Shown here one piece after another: positions 43,980-52,254 of a DNA stretch of 64,000 nucleotides (position 1 is its first letter; every line of letters starts with the position of its first letter). This stretch comes from Actinomadura sp. NBRC 104425 (GTDB lineage: Bacteria > Actinomycetota > Actinomycetes > Streptosporangiales > Streptosporangiaceae), in the NCBI RefSeq assembly GCF_030269545.1, contig NZ_BSTN01000015.1, positions 118,596-182,595 on the forward strand, read 5' to 3'. The position numbers were made by a program, and so were the translations under genes. The notes beneath the pieces are model-generated. The model was not told the DNA's origin and did not search any database. It was given only the letters and a program-made list of their open reading frames with translations.

Positions 43980-45206
43980 TCAGCGGCGGGTCGTCTTGCG
44001 GCGGGTCTCCAGGAACTCGCCGATGCGACCCACGGCCTCCTCCAGGTCGTCGGCGTACTGGAGGGTGACGACGCGGAAGTGGTCGGTGGCGGGCCAGTTG
44101 AACCCGGTGCCCTGGACGATGAGCAGGTTCTGCTGCTCCAGCAGGTCGAGGGCGAACCGCATGTCGTCCTCGATCGGGTACATCTCCGGGTCCAGGCGGG
44201 GGAACGCGTACACCGCGCCCTGCGGCCGGACGCAGGTCACCCCGGGCAGGTCGTTGAGCAGCTTCCAGGCGCGGTCGCGCTGTTCGCCGAGCCGCCCGGT
44301 CGGCAGCACCAGGTCGTCGATGCTCTGGTATCCGCCGAGCGCGGCCTGGATGGCGTGCTGCGCGGGCACGTTCGGGCACAGCCGCATGTTGGCCAGGATG
44401 TCCAGGCCCTCGATGTAGGACTCGGCGTGCCGCTTGGGCCCCGACAGCACCACCCAGCCGGAGCGGAAGCCCGCGACCCGGTAGTTTTTGGACAGGCCGC
44501 TGAACGTCAGGCACAGCAGGTCGGGTGCGAGCGAGGCGATCGAGATGTGCTCGGCCCCGTCGTAGAGGATCCGGTCGTAGATCTCGTCGGCGAAGATCAG
44601 CAGGTTGTGCCGCCGGGCGATCTCGACCAGGCGCTCCAGCACCTCGCGGGAGTAGACGGCGCCGGTCGGGTTGTTCGGATTGATGATCACCAGCGCCCGG
44701 GTCCGGTCGGTGATCTTCGCTTCGATGTCGTCGGGGTCGGGGTTCCACCCGGCGGCCTCGTCGCAGATGTAGTGGACGGGCGTGCCCCCGCACAGCGACA
44801 CCGCCGCCGTCCACAGCGGGTAGTCGGGCGCGGGGATCAGCACCTGGTCGCCGTTGTCGAGCAGCGCCTGCAGGGTCATCACGATCAGTTCGGACACGCC
44901 GTTGCCGAGGTAGACGTCCTCCACGTCCAGCCCGGTGATGCCGTGCTGCTCCTCGTAGCGCTGCACCACGGCGCGGCGGGCGGGCAGGATGCCTTTGGAG
45001 TCGCTGTAGCCGTGCGCCTCGGGCAGGTTGCGGATCATGTCCTGCAGCAGTTCGGGCGGCGCCTCGAAGCCGAACGGGGCGGGATTGCCGATGTGCAGCT
45101 TGAGCACCCGGTGCCCCTGGGCCTCCAGCTGCTTGGCGCGCTTGAGCACCGGCCCCCGAATGTCGTAGCAGACGTTGGCGAGCTTTCCCGACTGGTTGAC
45201 CTGCAT
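43980..45206 (-). CDS. Pyridoxal-phosphate aminotransferase (AlaA-like, class I)
   Basis: A 408-residue fold-type I aminotransferase. Motifs: LHIGNPAPFGFEAPPELLQDM near the N-terminus, NGVSELIVMTLQALLDNGDQVLIPAPDYPLW, the cofactor Asn-Pro motif INPNNPTGAVY, ADEIYDRILYDG with the ring-binding Asp and Tyr, and the Schiff-base Lys in SGLSKNYRVAGFRSGW. Closest in style to AlaA, which makes alanine from pyruvate and glutamate. The ATG at 45206 is weakly preceded by a binding site; a GTG at 45212 is an alternative. Confidence 0.92.
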   Translation of the reverse strand: MQVNQSGKLANVCYDIRGPVLKRAKQLEAQGHRVLKLHIGNPAPFGFEAPPELLQDMIRNLPEAHGYSDSKGILPARRAVVQRYEEQHGITGLDVEDVYLGNGVSELIVMTLQALLDNGDQVLIPAPDYPLWTAAVSLCGGTPVHYICDEAAGWNPDPDDIEAKITDRTRALVIINPNNPTGAVYSREVLERLVEIARRHNLLIFADEIYDRILYDGAEHISIASLAPDLLCLTFSGLSKNYRVAGFRSGWVVLSGPKRHAESYIEGLDILANMRLCPNVPAQHAIQAALGGYQSIDDLVLPTGRLGEQRDRAWKLLNDLPGVTCVRPQGAVYAFPRLDPEMYPIEDDMRFALDLLEQQNLLIVQGTGFNWPATDHFRVVTLQYADDLEEAVGRIGEFLETRRKTTRR

Positions 45207-45256
45207 GGACACACTGTAGCGGCGCCTGATCAGCCGTCCGCGCCCCGGCCCTGCCG

Positions 45257-46771
45257 TCAGCCGGACGCCGCGTCTCGGATGGTGAGACGGGACGCGCGGC
45301 GCGCCGCGGGGAGCGCCGCCGCCGCACAGGCCGCCGCGCCCGCAAGCGCGACCGCCGCCAGCGGCACGGGCGGGGCGGTGAACGGCCGCTCCTGAGCCCC
45401 GGTCAGCGCCCACCCGGTGAACAGCCCGAGCGCGGCGCCGCCCGCCGTGCCGGACAGCGCGACGGTCAGCGCCTCCCACCGCACCATCGCCCGGACCTGC
45501 GCCCGGGTCGCCCCCACGGCGCGCAGCAGCCCGATCTCGCGGGCGCGTTCGCGGACGCCGAGCGCCAGCGCGCCCGCGGTCCCGGGCAGCGTGGTCGCGA
45601 GCGCCAGGGCGAACAGTGCGTAGACGACGCCGAGGAAGGCGTCCACGTCGGCGGCGTACGCGGAATGCTCCCGGACGGTCGGCGCGCCGTACGGGCGGGC
45701 CAGTACGGCGATGGCGGACGCAGCGTCGTCCGGCGCCGCTCCCGCCGGCCGCACGAACGCGACACTGTCGCGCCCCTGCCGCGTGCGGACCTCCGCCACC
45801 GCCTCGACCTGCGGCAGCGCGGCGATCTCGGCGGCGAGCCGCGGGTCGAACCCGCTGGTGCCGCCGTCCACCACGAGCCCGCCGCGGAAGGAGCCTGGGA
45901 GGCCGTCCTCCAGCGACGCGCGCAGCGATTCGGCGTAGACCGTCAGCAGGGTCGCCATGCCGATCCCGGCCATCAGCGCGGTCGCGGCCCCGGCCGTGCG
46001 GCGCGGGCTGCGGGACGCGCCGTCGCAGGCGAGCACCCCGGGCGTCCGCCGCAGCCGCACCGCCACGGCGCCCGCGAGCGCGGCGGCGGAACGCAACGCC
46101 ACCGGCCCGAGCAGCGCCATGGCGCCCAGCAGCATGATCGCGCCCGCTGCCGCCATCGCCGGGGTCGCGGCCAGTCCTCCCCACACGACCGCGCCCACGG
46201 CCACGGCGCCGCCCGCCGCCCCGACCAGCACGCGGGCCTCCGAGACACCGCCCTCGCCGTCGGCGCCGCGCAGCACCGTCGGCAGCGCCGCGGCGAGCGC
46301 GGCCGACACCCCGGCCAGCGCGGCGAGTACGAGCGTCCCTCCGGTGACCGCGACGCCCCGCGCGGTCAGGTCCAGGACGCGTTCCAGCATCGCGGCGCAG
46401 CCGACGCCGCCGGCCAGCCCGGCGAGCGTCCCGCCGACACCGGCCACCAGCGCCTCGACGGCCGCCAGCGCGCCGACCTGGGCGCGGGACGCGCCGACGG
46501 CCCGCAGCAGCGCCGACTCCCGCACGCGCCGGGCCGCCGTGACGGCGAACGCGTTGTGGACGGTGAACGCCGTCGGCACCACCGCCACCAAGCCGAACAC
46601 CTCCAGCGCCGTCCCCAGCTCGCGGGCGAGGCCGCTTTCCGCACCCGCTTCGAAGGTGTCGCCGAGCACCAGCGTGCCGGATATGAACATCACGCCCAGG
46701 AACACCGCCGCGAGCAACCCCGCCAGCCCGCCGCGCCGCGCCCACACCGTGCCCAGCGCCAGCCGGATCAC
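45257..46771 (-). CDS. ABC transporter permease (FtsX/MacB type), first extracytoplasmic domain missing
   Basis: A 504-residue permease with two FtsX modules. It starts with one membrane helix (GGLAGLLAAVFLGVMFISGTLVLGDTF) but then passes almost at once into the second helix of the FtsX core (VFGLVAVVPTAFTVHNAFAVTAARR and ESALLRAVGASRAQV). Relatives have about 200 residues of MacB-type extracytoplasmic domain at this point. The second half is complete, including an extracytoplasmic part (SLEDGLPGSFRGGLVVDGG onward) and REIGLLRAVGATRAQVR. The GTG at 46771 overlaps the ATPase stop. The pair probably exports a lipid, peptide or antibiotic, or senses envelope stress. Confidence 0.85.
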   Translation of the reverse strand: MIRLALGTVWARRGGLAGLLAAVFLGVMFISGTLVLGDTFEAGAESGLARELGTALEVFGLVAVVPTAFTVHNAFAVTAARRVRESALLRAVGASRAQVGALAAVEALVAGVGGTLAGLAGGVGCAAMLERVLDLTARGVAVTGGTLVLAALAGVSAALAAALPTVLRGADGEGGVSEARVLVGAAGGAVAVGAVVWGGLAATPAMAAAGAIMLLGAMALLGPVALRSAAALAGAVAVRLRRTPGVLACDGASRSPRRTAGAATALMAGIGMATLLTVYAESLRASLEDGLPGSFRGGLVVDGGTSGFDPRLAAEIAALPQVEAVAEVRTRQGRDSVAFVRPAGAAPDDAASAIAVLARPYGAPTVREHSAYAADVDAFLGVVYALFALALATTLPGTAGALALGVRERAREIGLLRAVGATRAQVRAMVRWEALTVALSGTAGGAALGLFTGWALTGAQERPFTAPPVPLAAVALAGAAACAAAALPAARRASRLTIRDAASG

Positions 46772-47550
46772 GACCGTCCGCCCAGGTCGCGCATGTGGTC
46801 CAGCACCTCCGCTGCGGTGGGGTGGCGCACGACGTCGGCGACCCGCCCGTCCGCCAGGAAGACCACCGTGTCGGCGCGGGCGGCGGCGACGGGGTCGTGC
46901 GTGGCCATGGCGACGGTCTGCCCGAGGTCGTCCACGGCGCGGCGCAGGAACGTCAGCACCTCGGCGCCGGTCCGGGAGTCCAGGTCGCCGGTCGGCTCGT
47001 CGGCGAACACGATGTCGGGGCGGGTCACCAGCGCGCGGGCCAGCGCGACTCGCTGCGCCTGCCCGCCGGACAGCCGCGCCGCCCGGTGCCGCAGCCGGTT
47101 CCCGAGGCCGAGCACGCGGACCACCAGATCGTGCCACTCGGGGTCGGGACGCCGGCCCGCCAGCGTCAGCGGCAACGTGATGTTGTCGGCCGCGGTCATG
47201 GTGGGGACCAGGTTGAACGCCTGGAACACGAGCCCGATGCGCTCGCGCCGCAGCCGGGTCAGCGCCCGGTCCGACAGCCCGCCGAGCTCCGTGCCGCCCA
47301 CGAAGACCCTGCCGGACGTGGCGGTGTCCAGGCCCGCCGCGCAGTGCATCAACGTCGACTTGCCCGCCCCCGACTGCCCCATGATCGCGGTGAACCGCTC
47401 CGCGGGGAACTCCACGGTCACGCCGTCCAGCGCGCGCACGGCCGTATCCCCCGACCCGTACACCTTGGTCAGCTCGACCGTCCGCGCCCCGCGCTCGCCC
47501 GCAGGCCGGTCTTCCAGGACCGACCGCCGCGCCTCTGCCGCGTTCCCCAT
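46768..47550 (-). CDS. ABC transporter ATP-binding protein (MacB/LolD type)
   Basis: A 260-residue ATPase with Walker A MGQSGAGKSTLMHCAAGLD, Q-loop in GLVFQAFNLVPTMTAADNI, signature LSGGQAQRVALARALV, Walker B DIVFADEPTGDLDSRTG and the H-loop MATHDPVAAARAD. This is the class that pairs with FtsX-type permeases for mechanotransmission or export. The stop overlaps the permease start (GTGA). ATG 47550 is chosen for length; upstream in-frame codons are possible. The gene diverges from the MFS-led catabolic operon. Confidence 0.92.
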   Translation of the reverse strand: MGNAAEARRSVLEDRPAGERGARTVELTKVYGSGDTAVRALDGVTVEFPAERFTAIMGQSGAGKSTLMHCAAGLDTATSGRVFVGGTELGGLSDRALTRLRRERIGLVFQAFNLVPTMTAADNITLPLTLAGRRPDPEWHDLVVRVLGLGNRLRHRAARLSGGQAQRVALARALVTRPDIVFADEPTGDLDSRTGAEVLTFLRRAVDDLGQTVAMATHDPVAAARADTVVFLADGRVADVVRHPTAAEVLDHMRDLGGRS

Positions 47551-47779
47551 GCCGACGATGCTGGCGGCGCGCCCGCCGCCGCGTCGTCGTGCGGAGAGAG
47601 TGATCGCGCCTGCACCCGGGGACGCAGCAGCGCCCCGCCCCGTACGCCGCCAGGTGTACGCGGAGACGATCGCGTGCCGATCAATGGGACGCGTGCGTTG
47701 TGCCACAGGGCCCGCTTCCAGCATTGTCCCTCTTACGCACCGCTTCCTTCTCCCACCCCATTTCTTCGAGGTGAGTGCT

Positions 47780-49165
47780 TTGTCACGAGACCATGGACGT
47801 TCCACTCGTCCAGCCGCACAACCGGCAAACGAAACGGCGGCCGACGACATGAGGCGCGCGGTCCTGCGCAAGGTGACCCGCCGGTTCATGCCGCTGATCG
47901 GGCTGTGCTACATCGTGCTGTACGTCGACCGTCAGAACATCGGCATCGCCGCGCTGACGATGAACGACGACCTGGGGATCTCCGCGACGGCGTTCGGGTT
48001 CGCCGCCGGGGTCTACTTCTGGAGCTACACGCTCTGCGAGCCGCCGAGCAACTACGTGCTGGCCAAGGTCGGCGCGCGGGTCTGGATCCCGCGGATCATG
48101 GTGACCTGGGGTCTGGTCACCATGGCCATGGCGCTGGTCACCGGGCAGCTGAGCCTGACCGTGATGCGGCTGCTGCTGGGCATCGCCGAGGCCGGCTTCT
48201 CCCCCGGCATGCTCTACTTCGTCTCGCGCTGGTACCCCAAAGCCGAACGCGGCGCCTCGATGTCGTGGATCGTCACCTTCATCTGCCTGTCCGCGCTGGC
48301 CTCGCCGCTGTGCACGCACGTGATGATCGGCATGGACGGGCTGGCGGGCATGGCCGGCTGGCGCTGGCTGTTCATCGTCACCGGCGTCCCCGCGGTCCTG
48401 CTCGGCCCGATCTGCTACCGGGTGCTGCGCGACCGTCCGGCGAAGGCGACGTTCCTCAGCCCGTCCGAGCGGTCCTGGCTGCAGCGCACCCTGGACGCCG
48501 AGAGCGAGCAGACCGCCCGCACCGGCGGGCACTCGTTCCGGCAGGGGCTGTCCCACCCGCGGGTGCTAGCCCTCATCGCCGTCTTCTGCTGCGTCACCTT
48601 CAGCCTCAACGGCTACCAGCTGTGGCTGCCGCAGATCATCAAGGAGTTCGGGCTGACGACGCTGCAGACCGGATGGCTGGTCGCGGTGCCGCCGATGCTG
48701 GCGATCGGCCCGATGCTGTGGTGGACCAGGCACTCCGACCGCACCCGGGAGCGGGGTCTGCACTTCGCGGGCGCCGCCGGGGTCTGCGCCGCCGGGTTCG
48801 CCGTCGCCGCCGTGTTCCTGCACTCCCCGGTGGTGGCGATGGCGGGGTTCTGCGTCGCGGGCATCGGGCTGTACGCCTCGCTGGCCATCTTCATCACGAT
48901 GCCGTCGAGCTTCCTCACCGGGGCCGCCCTCGCCGCCGGGTTCGGCCTGATCAACGGGCTGGGCAACGTCGGCGGCTACTTCGGCCCGCAGGTCACCGGG
49001 TTCATCCAGGACTCCACCGGCGGCTTCACCTGGGCGGTCGCGGCCTTCGGCGCCGTGATGCTCGTCGCCGCGGGCATCGTCCTTCCGCTCACCCGCCGCG
49101 CCGGGCGGAGTGCGGACACCGGGCGGGGCGCGGACCCCGCATCCACCGTGAAGGAGGCGGTATGA
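47780..49165 (+). CDS. MFS transporter, anion:cation symporter-like
   Basis: A 461-residue, 12-helix MFS permease. The N-terminus (FMPLIGLCYIVLYVDRQNIGIAALTMNDDLG) carries the D-R-x-N-I pattern of the ACS family, which imports organic and sugar acids (phthalate, tartrate, glucarate types). LAKVGARVWIPRIMVTWG and GIAEAGFSPGMLYFVSRWYP are the family loop motifs. The start is taken as TTG 47780 with GAGGTG six bases before; GTG 47771 is an alternative. It is the first gene of an eleven-gene run and its stop overlaps the next start (ATGA), so it is probably the substrate importer. Confidence 0.88.
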   Translation: MSRDHGRSTRPAAQPANETAADDMRRAVLRKVTRRFMPLIGLCYIVLYVDRQNIGIAALTMNDDLGISATAFGFAAGVYFWSYTLCEPPSNYVLAKVGARVWIPRIMVTWGLVTMAMALVTGQLSLTVMRLLLGIAEAGFSPGMLYFVSRWYPKAERGASMSWIVTFICLSALASPLCTHVMIGMDGLAGMAGWRWLFIVTGVPAVLLGPICYRVLRDRPAKATFLSPSERSWLQRTLDAESEQTARTGGHSFRQGLSHPRVLALIAVFCCVTFSLNGYQLWLPQIIKEFGLTTLQTGWLVAVPPMLAIGPMLWWTRHSDRTRERGLHFAGAAGVCAAGFAVAAVFLHSPVVAMAGFCVAGIGLYASLAIFITMPSSFLTGAALAAGFGLINGLGNVGGYFGPQVTGFIQDSTGGFTWAVAAFGAVMLVAAGIVLPLTRRAGRSADTGRGADPASTVKEAV

Positions 49166-49713
49166 GCCGGATCTTCGGCCCGCTGCGGCAGAACGGGTAC
49201 GTCGTCAGGGACGTCGAGCGGGCGATCGCTTACTGGACGGACGTCATGGGCGTCGGCCCGTTCTTCCTCATCGACGACCAGCCGCTGAACGGCTTCGAGT
49301 ACCGGGGGCGGCCCGCCGCGCCGAGCATCCGTGTCGCGCTCGCCCACACCGGCGGGGTGCAGATCGAGCTGATCCAGCAGACCAACGACGAGCCGTCGGC
49401 GTTCCGGGACTTCCTGCGCGCCGGTCACGAGGGACTGCAGCACGTGGCCTTCTGGACGACTCGCTTCGACGCCGACCTGGACCGGGCCCGGCGGCATGGC
49501 CTGGAGGTCCTGCAGTCGGGCAGGTCCGGCAGCGGGGCGCCGGACGAGCGCTTCGTGTACTTCACGGCGCAGGACCATCCGGGAACGGTCATCGAGCTGT
49601 CGGAGACGGCCGGGCGCAAGGGCGCCCTGTTCCGGGCCGTCGAGGAGGCGGCGCGGGACTGGGACGGCACCGACCCGGTCCGCCCGATGGCGGCCCTGCT
49701 GGACCGGCGATGA
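49162..49713 (+). CDS. VOC-superfamily protein (glyoxalase/dioxygenase-like)
   Basis: A 183-residue protein with two beta-alpha-beta-beta-beta modules. FGPLRQNGYVVRDVERAIAYW opens the first; IRVALAHTGGVQIELIQ gives the Glu at the end of module one, and HEGLQHVAFWTTRFD opens the second with a His. These are positions of metal ligands in VOC enzymes such as epimerases and glyoxalases. The ATG follows AAGGAGG inside the MFS gene and overlaps its stop. A role in epimerising or cleaving a pathway intermediate is likely but not specified by sequence. Confidence 0.83.
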   Translation: MSRIFGPLRQNGYVVRDVERAIAYWTDVMGVGPFFLIDDQPLNGFEYRGRPAAPSIRVALAHTGGVQIELIQQTNDEPSAFRDFLRAGHEGLQHVAFWTTRFDADLDRARRHGLEVLQSGRSGSGAPDERFVYFTAQDHPGTVIELSETAGRKGALFRAVEEAARDWDGTDPVRPMAALLDRR

Positions 49714-50474
49714 GCGGCACGGCGTTCGTCACCGGCGGCGCGTCCGGGATCGGGCTGGCGACCGCCCGCACCCTGCGCGACCAGGGTTGGAACGTCGTCA
49801 TCGCCGACCTCGACGGGTCCGCGCTGCGGCGGGTCGGCCGGGAGGTCGACGGCGTGCGCGCCGTCGCGCTCGACGTTACCGACGCGCCGGCCGTCGCCGC
49901 CGCGGTCGGCGCTGCGGAGGCCGAGTTCGGCGCCGTGGACGCCCTGGTCAACTGCGCGGGCGTCGTCGAGAACGCGCCGTTTTTGACGGCCGCCCCGGAG
50001 ACCTTCCGCCGGACGCTGGAGGTCAACCTGACCGGCACGTTCCTGGTGGGACAGGCCGTCGCACGGGGCATGGCGGCGCGCGGCCGCGGGTCGATCGTCA
50101 ACATCGCGTCGGTGTCGGGCCTGCGCGGCGGCCCGTACCGCGCCGCCTACGGCGCGTCGAAGGGCGGCGTCATCGCGCTGACGAAGGTGATGGCCGTCGA
50201 GCTCGGGCCCTGCGGCGTCCGGGTCAACTGCGTGGCGCCCGGCGCCACGGACACCCCGCTGGTGCGGGTGGCGCAGCCCCCCGCGATCCGCCGCGCCGTC
50301 CTCAGATCGATCCCGCTGGGCCGGTACGCCGACCCCGCCGAGACGGCGGCGGTGATCGCGTTTCTGGCCGGGGACGGCGCCGCCTTCGTGACCGGCCAGA
50401 TCTGGGGAGTCGACGGCGGGCAGCTCGCGGGCGCCGGCTGGCGCCCGGAACCGAACGAGGAAAGGCCAGGATGA
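49710..50474 (+). CDS. SDR-family oxidoreductase of the catabolic operon
   Basis: A 254-residue classical SDR. Cofactor motif TGGASGIG (residues 8-15), with Asp in IADLDGSALRR suggesting NAD preference, NCAGV, NIASVSG with the catalytic Ser, and YGASKGG with Tyr and Lys. The C-terminus (GQIWGVDGGQLAGAGW) is typical of FabG-like polyol or hydroxy-acid dehydrogenases. It overlaps its neighbours by four bases on both sides. In the operon it may oxidise a hydroxyl group before the cleavage steps. Confidence 0.9.
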   Translation: MSGTAFVTGGASGIGLATARTLRDQGWNVVIADLDGSALRRVGREVDGVRAVALDVTDAPAVAAAVGAAEAEFGAVDALVNCAGVVENAPFLTAAPETFRRTLEVNLTGTFLVGQAVARGMAARGRGSIVNIASVSGLRGGPYRAAYGASKGGVIALTKVMAVELGPCGVRVNCVAPGATDTPLVRVAQPPAIRRAVLRSIPLGRYADPAETAAVIAFLAGDGAAFVTGQIWGVDGGQLAGAGWRPEPNEERPG

Positions 50475-51391
50475 ACAAACTCGTCATCGGCGTCCATCCG
50501 AACGAGAACACCATGCGCGTCCCGAACCGCGACGTGCCCTGGACGCCCGAGGAGATCGCCCGGGTCGCGGCCGAATGCGCGGACGCGGGCGCCTCCCTCA
50601 TGCACTACCACGCCCGCACGCCCGACGGGGGCGCCGACCACTCGGCGGCGGCCTATGCGGAGATCGCACGGCGGGTGCGGAGCCGGTGCGACATCCTGCT
50701 GGCTCCGTCGATGGCCAACGCGCCGGGCAACACGGTGGAGGAGCGGCTCGCCAACGTGGCCGAGACCGCGGGCGATCCGGCCACCCGCGCCGACTTCCTC
50801 GTCATGGACATGGGGTCGGCGAACATGGACCTCTTCGATCCGGACGCAGCGCGTTTCCGCACCGAGGACCGGGTCTACGTCAACGACACCGCCACGCAGC
50901 GGCACCTGTTCCGGCGGGCGCGGGAGCTGGCGCTCAAGCCGTACCTGGCGTCGTTCAACGTCGGCTGGACGCGGACGATCCTCGCCCACCTGGAGGCCGG
51001 AGAGTTCGCGGAGCCGGGTGTGGTCGTGTTCGTCCTCGGCGGCCCGGAGTTCACCGCCGCGCATCCGGCCACGGTGGAGGGGCTGCGGGCGCAGCTGGCC
51101 TTCCTGCCTCCCGGACGGCGGATCGAGTGGATCGTCTCCGCCCATCGCGGAAACGTGCTGCCCGTCGCCGAGGCGGCGATCGAGATGGGCGGTCACGTGG
51201 CCATCGGCGTCGGCGACCACCACTACGGGGAACTGGGCCATCCGTCCAACGCCGAACTCGTCGCACGGGTCGCCGAGCTCGCCGCCAGAGCGGGCCGCGA
51301 GATCGCCACGCCCGACGAGGCCCGCGAGATTTTCGGCCTCGGCCCCGGCACCCGCCCCGGCACCGCAGGGAGCACGCGTTGTTCGTCCTGA
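50471..51391 (+). CDS. BKACE-like (DUF849) enzyme 1, altered active site
   Basis: A 306-residue TIM-barrel protein of the beta-keto acid cleavage enzyme family, which condenses a beta-keto acid with acetyl-CoA to give acetoacetate and a new acyl-CoA. The first zinc motif is kept as His45-Tyr-His47 in MHYHARTPDGG, and GDPATRADFLVMDMGSAN and FVLGGPEF follow as in relatives. The region that normally reads R-x-G-L-E-D-N is instead HVAIGVGDHH: Ala244 replaces the Arg, Gly248 the metal-binding Glu, while Asp249 is kept. It may therefore catalyse a different reaction. The start overlaps the SDR stop (ATGA). Confidence 0.8.
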   Translation: MNKLVIGVHPNENTMRVPNRDVPWTPEEIARVAAECADAGASLMHYHARTPDGGADHSAAAYAEIARRVRSRCDILLAPSMANAPGNTVEERLANVAETAGDPATRADFLVMDMGSANMDLFDPDAARFRTEDRVYVNDTATQRHLFRRARELALKPYLASFNVGWTRTILAHLEAGEFAEPGVVVFVLGGPEFTAAHPATVEGLRAQLAFLPPGRRIEWIVSAHRGNVLPVAEAAIEMGGHVAIGVGDHHYGELGHPSNAELVARVAELAARAGREIATPDEAREIFGLGPGTRPGTAGSTRCSS

Positions 51392-52254
51392 ACGAGTACG
51401 GCACCGAACCCGAGACCGTCCTGGAGTCGCACGGCATCCGGGTCCTGACCATGGACTCCATCGCGTTCGCCTCCCCCGCGCTGGCGGGCGAGGTCATCGT
51501 GACCGGCTCGCACGGCGGCGCCAGCGCCGGGCAGTACGCCCGGCGGGCGGGGGTGGCCGCGGTCGTGTGCAACGACGCCGGCGTCGGCAAGGACGACGCC
51601 GGAATCGCCGGGCTGCGGGCGGTCGGCGCCGACGGCGTCGCCGGAATCGCGGTGGGACACGACTCGGCGCGTATCGGCGACGGCATGGACGCGTGGCTCA
51701 ACGGCGTCGTGACCTTTGTGAACGATCCGGCGCGGGCCGCCGGGGTGCGCCCCGGCCTGCCCTTGCGGGACCAGGCCGGCGCCCTGATCGAGCATCTGGC
51801 GGCATCGCCCGCAAAGCGCCGCGCCGACACCGGCGAGGGCGGGGACGAACTGCGCCGGATCGTCGTGGTGGACCGCCCCCGGGGCGGCGTCGTCCTGCTC
51901 GACAGCATGTCGCAGGCCGGGGAGGACGATCGCGGCCGGGTGGTCGTGGCGGCCTCCAACGGAGGCAAGGAGTCCGGCCGCATCGCCGTCCTCGTCGGGT
52001 GCGCCTGCGCGGTGTTCAACGACGCGGGCGTCGGCAAGGACGGCGCCGGGATCGCCGGGCTGGCGCTGATGGACCGGGCCGGGCTGCCGGGTGTGGCCGC
52101 CTCCCACCTGTCGGCGGCCATCAGCGACGGTCCCGACCTGTGGCACAGCGGCGTCATCTCGCATGTGAACGAGGCCGCGCGGGCCGCCGGGTTCCAGGCC
52201 GGGGCCCGGGTGGCGGACGCGGTCCGCCGTTTCGTCGAACGGAGGGAGGGCTGA
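51379..52254 (+). CDS. Internally duplicated protein of unknown function
   Basis: A 291-residue cytoplasmic protein made of two similar halves. The core of the first, VCNDAGVGKDDAGIAGL (near residue 65), recurs almost unchanged as VFNDAGVGKDGAGIAGL near residue 214. Each core is preceded by a Gly-Gly strand (VIVTGSHGGASAGQYA; VVVAASNGGKESGRIA) and followed by HDSARIGDG or HLSAAISDG and then VTFVN or ISHVN. I recognise no named family. The repeated Asn-Asp-x-Gly and Lys-Asp clusters look like ligand sites. TTG 51379 overlaps the BKACE stop by 13 bases; an AGGGAG site precedes it. The operon position, directly before the DhaKL kinase, suggests a sugar- or sugar-phosphate-handling step. Confidence 0.75.
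   Translation: MFVLNEYGTEPETVLESHGIRVLTMDSIAFASPALAGEVIVTGSHGGASAGQYARRAGVAAVVCNDAGVGKDDAGIAGLRAVGADGVAGIAVGHDSARIGDGMDAWLNGVVTFVNDPARAAGVRPGLPLRDQAGALIEHLAASPAKRRADTGEGGDELRRIVVVDRPRGGVVLLDSMSQAGEDDRGRVVVAASNGGKESGRIAVLVGCACAVFNDAGVGKDGAGIAGLALMDRAGLPGVAASHLSAAISDGPDLWHSGVISHVNEAARAAGFQAGARVADAVRRFVERREG

Noticed and set aside
51379..52254. Ribose-5-phosphate isomerase B/LacA identity for the duplicated protein
   Set aside because: That partner is expected beside a DhaKL-type kinase in tetrose pathways, but the characteristic N-terminal GSDHAG and the CGTGIG motifs are absent.
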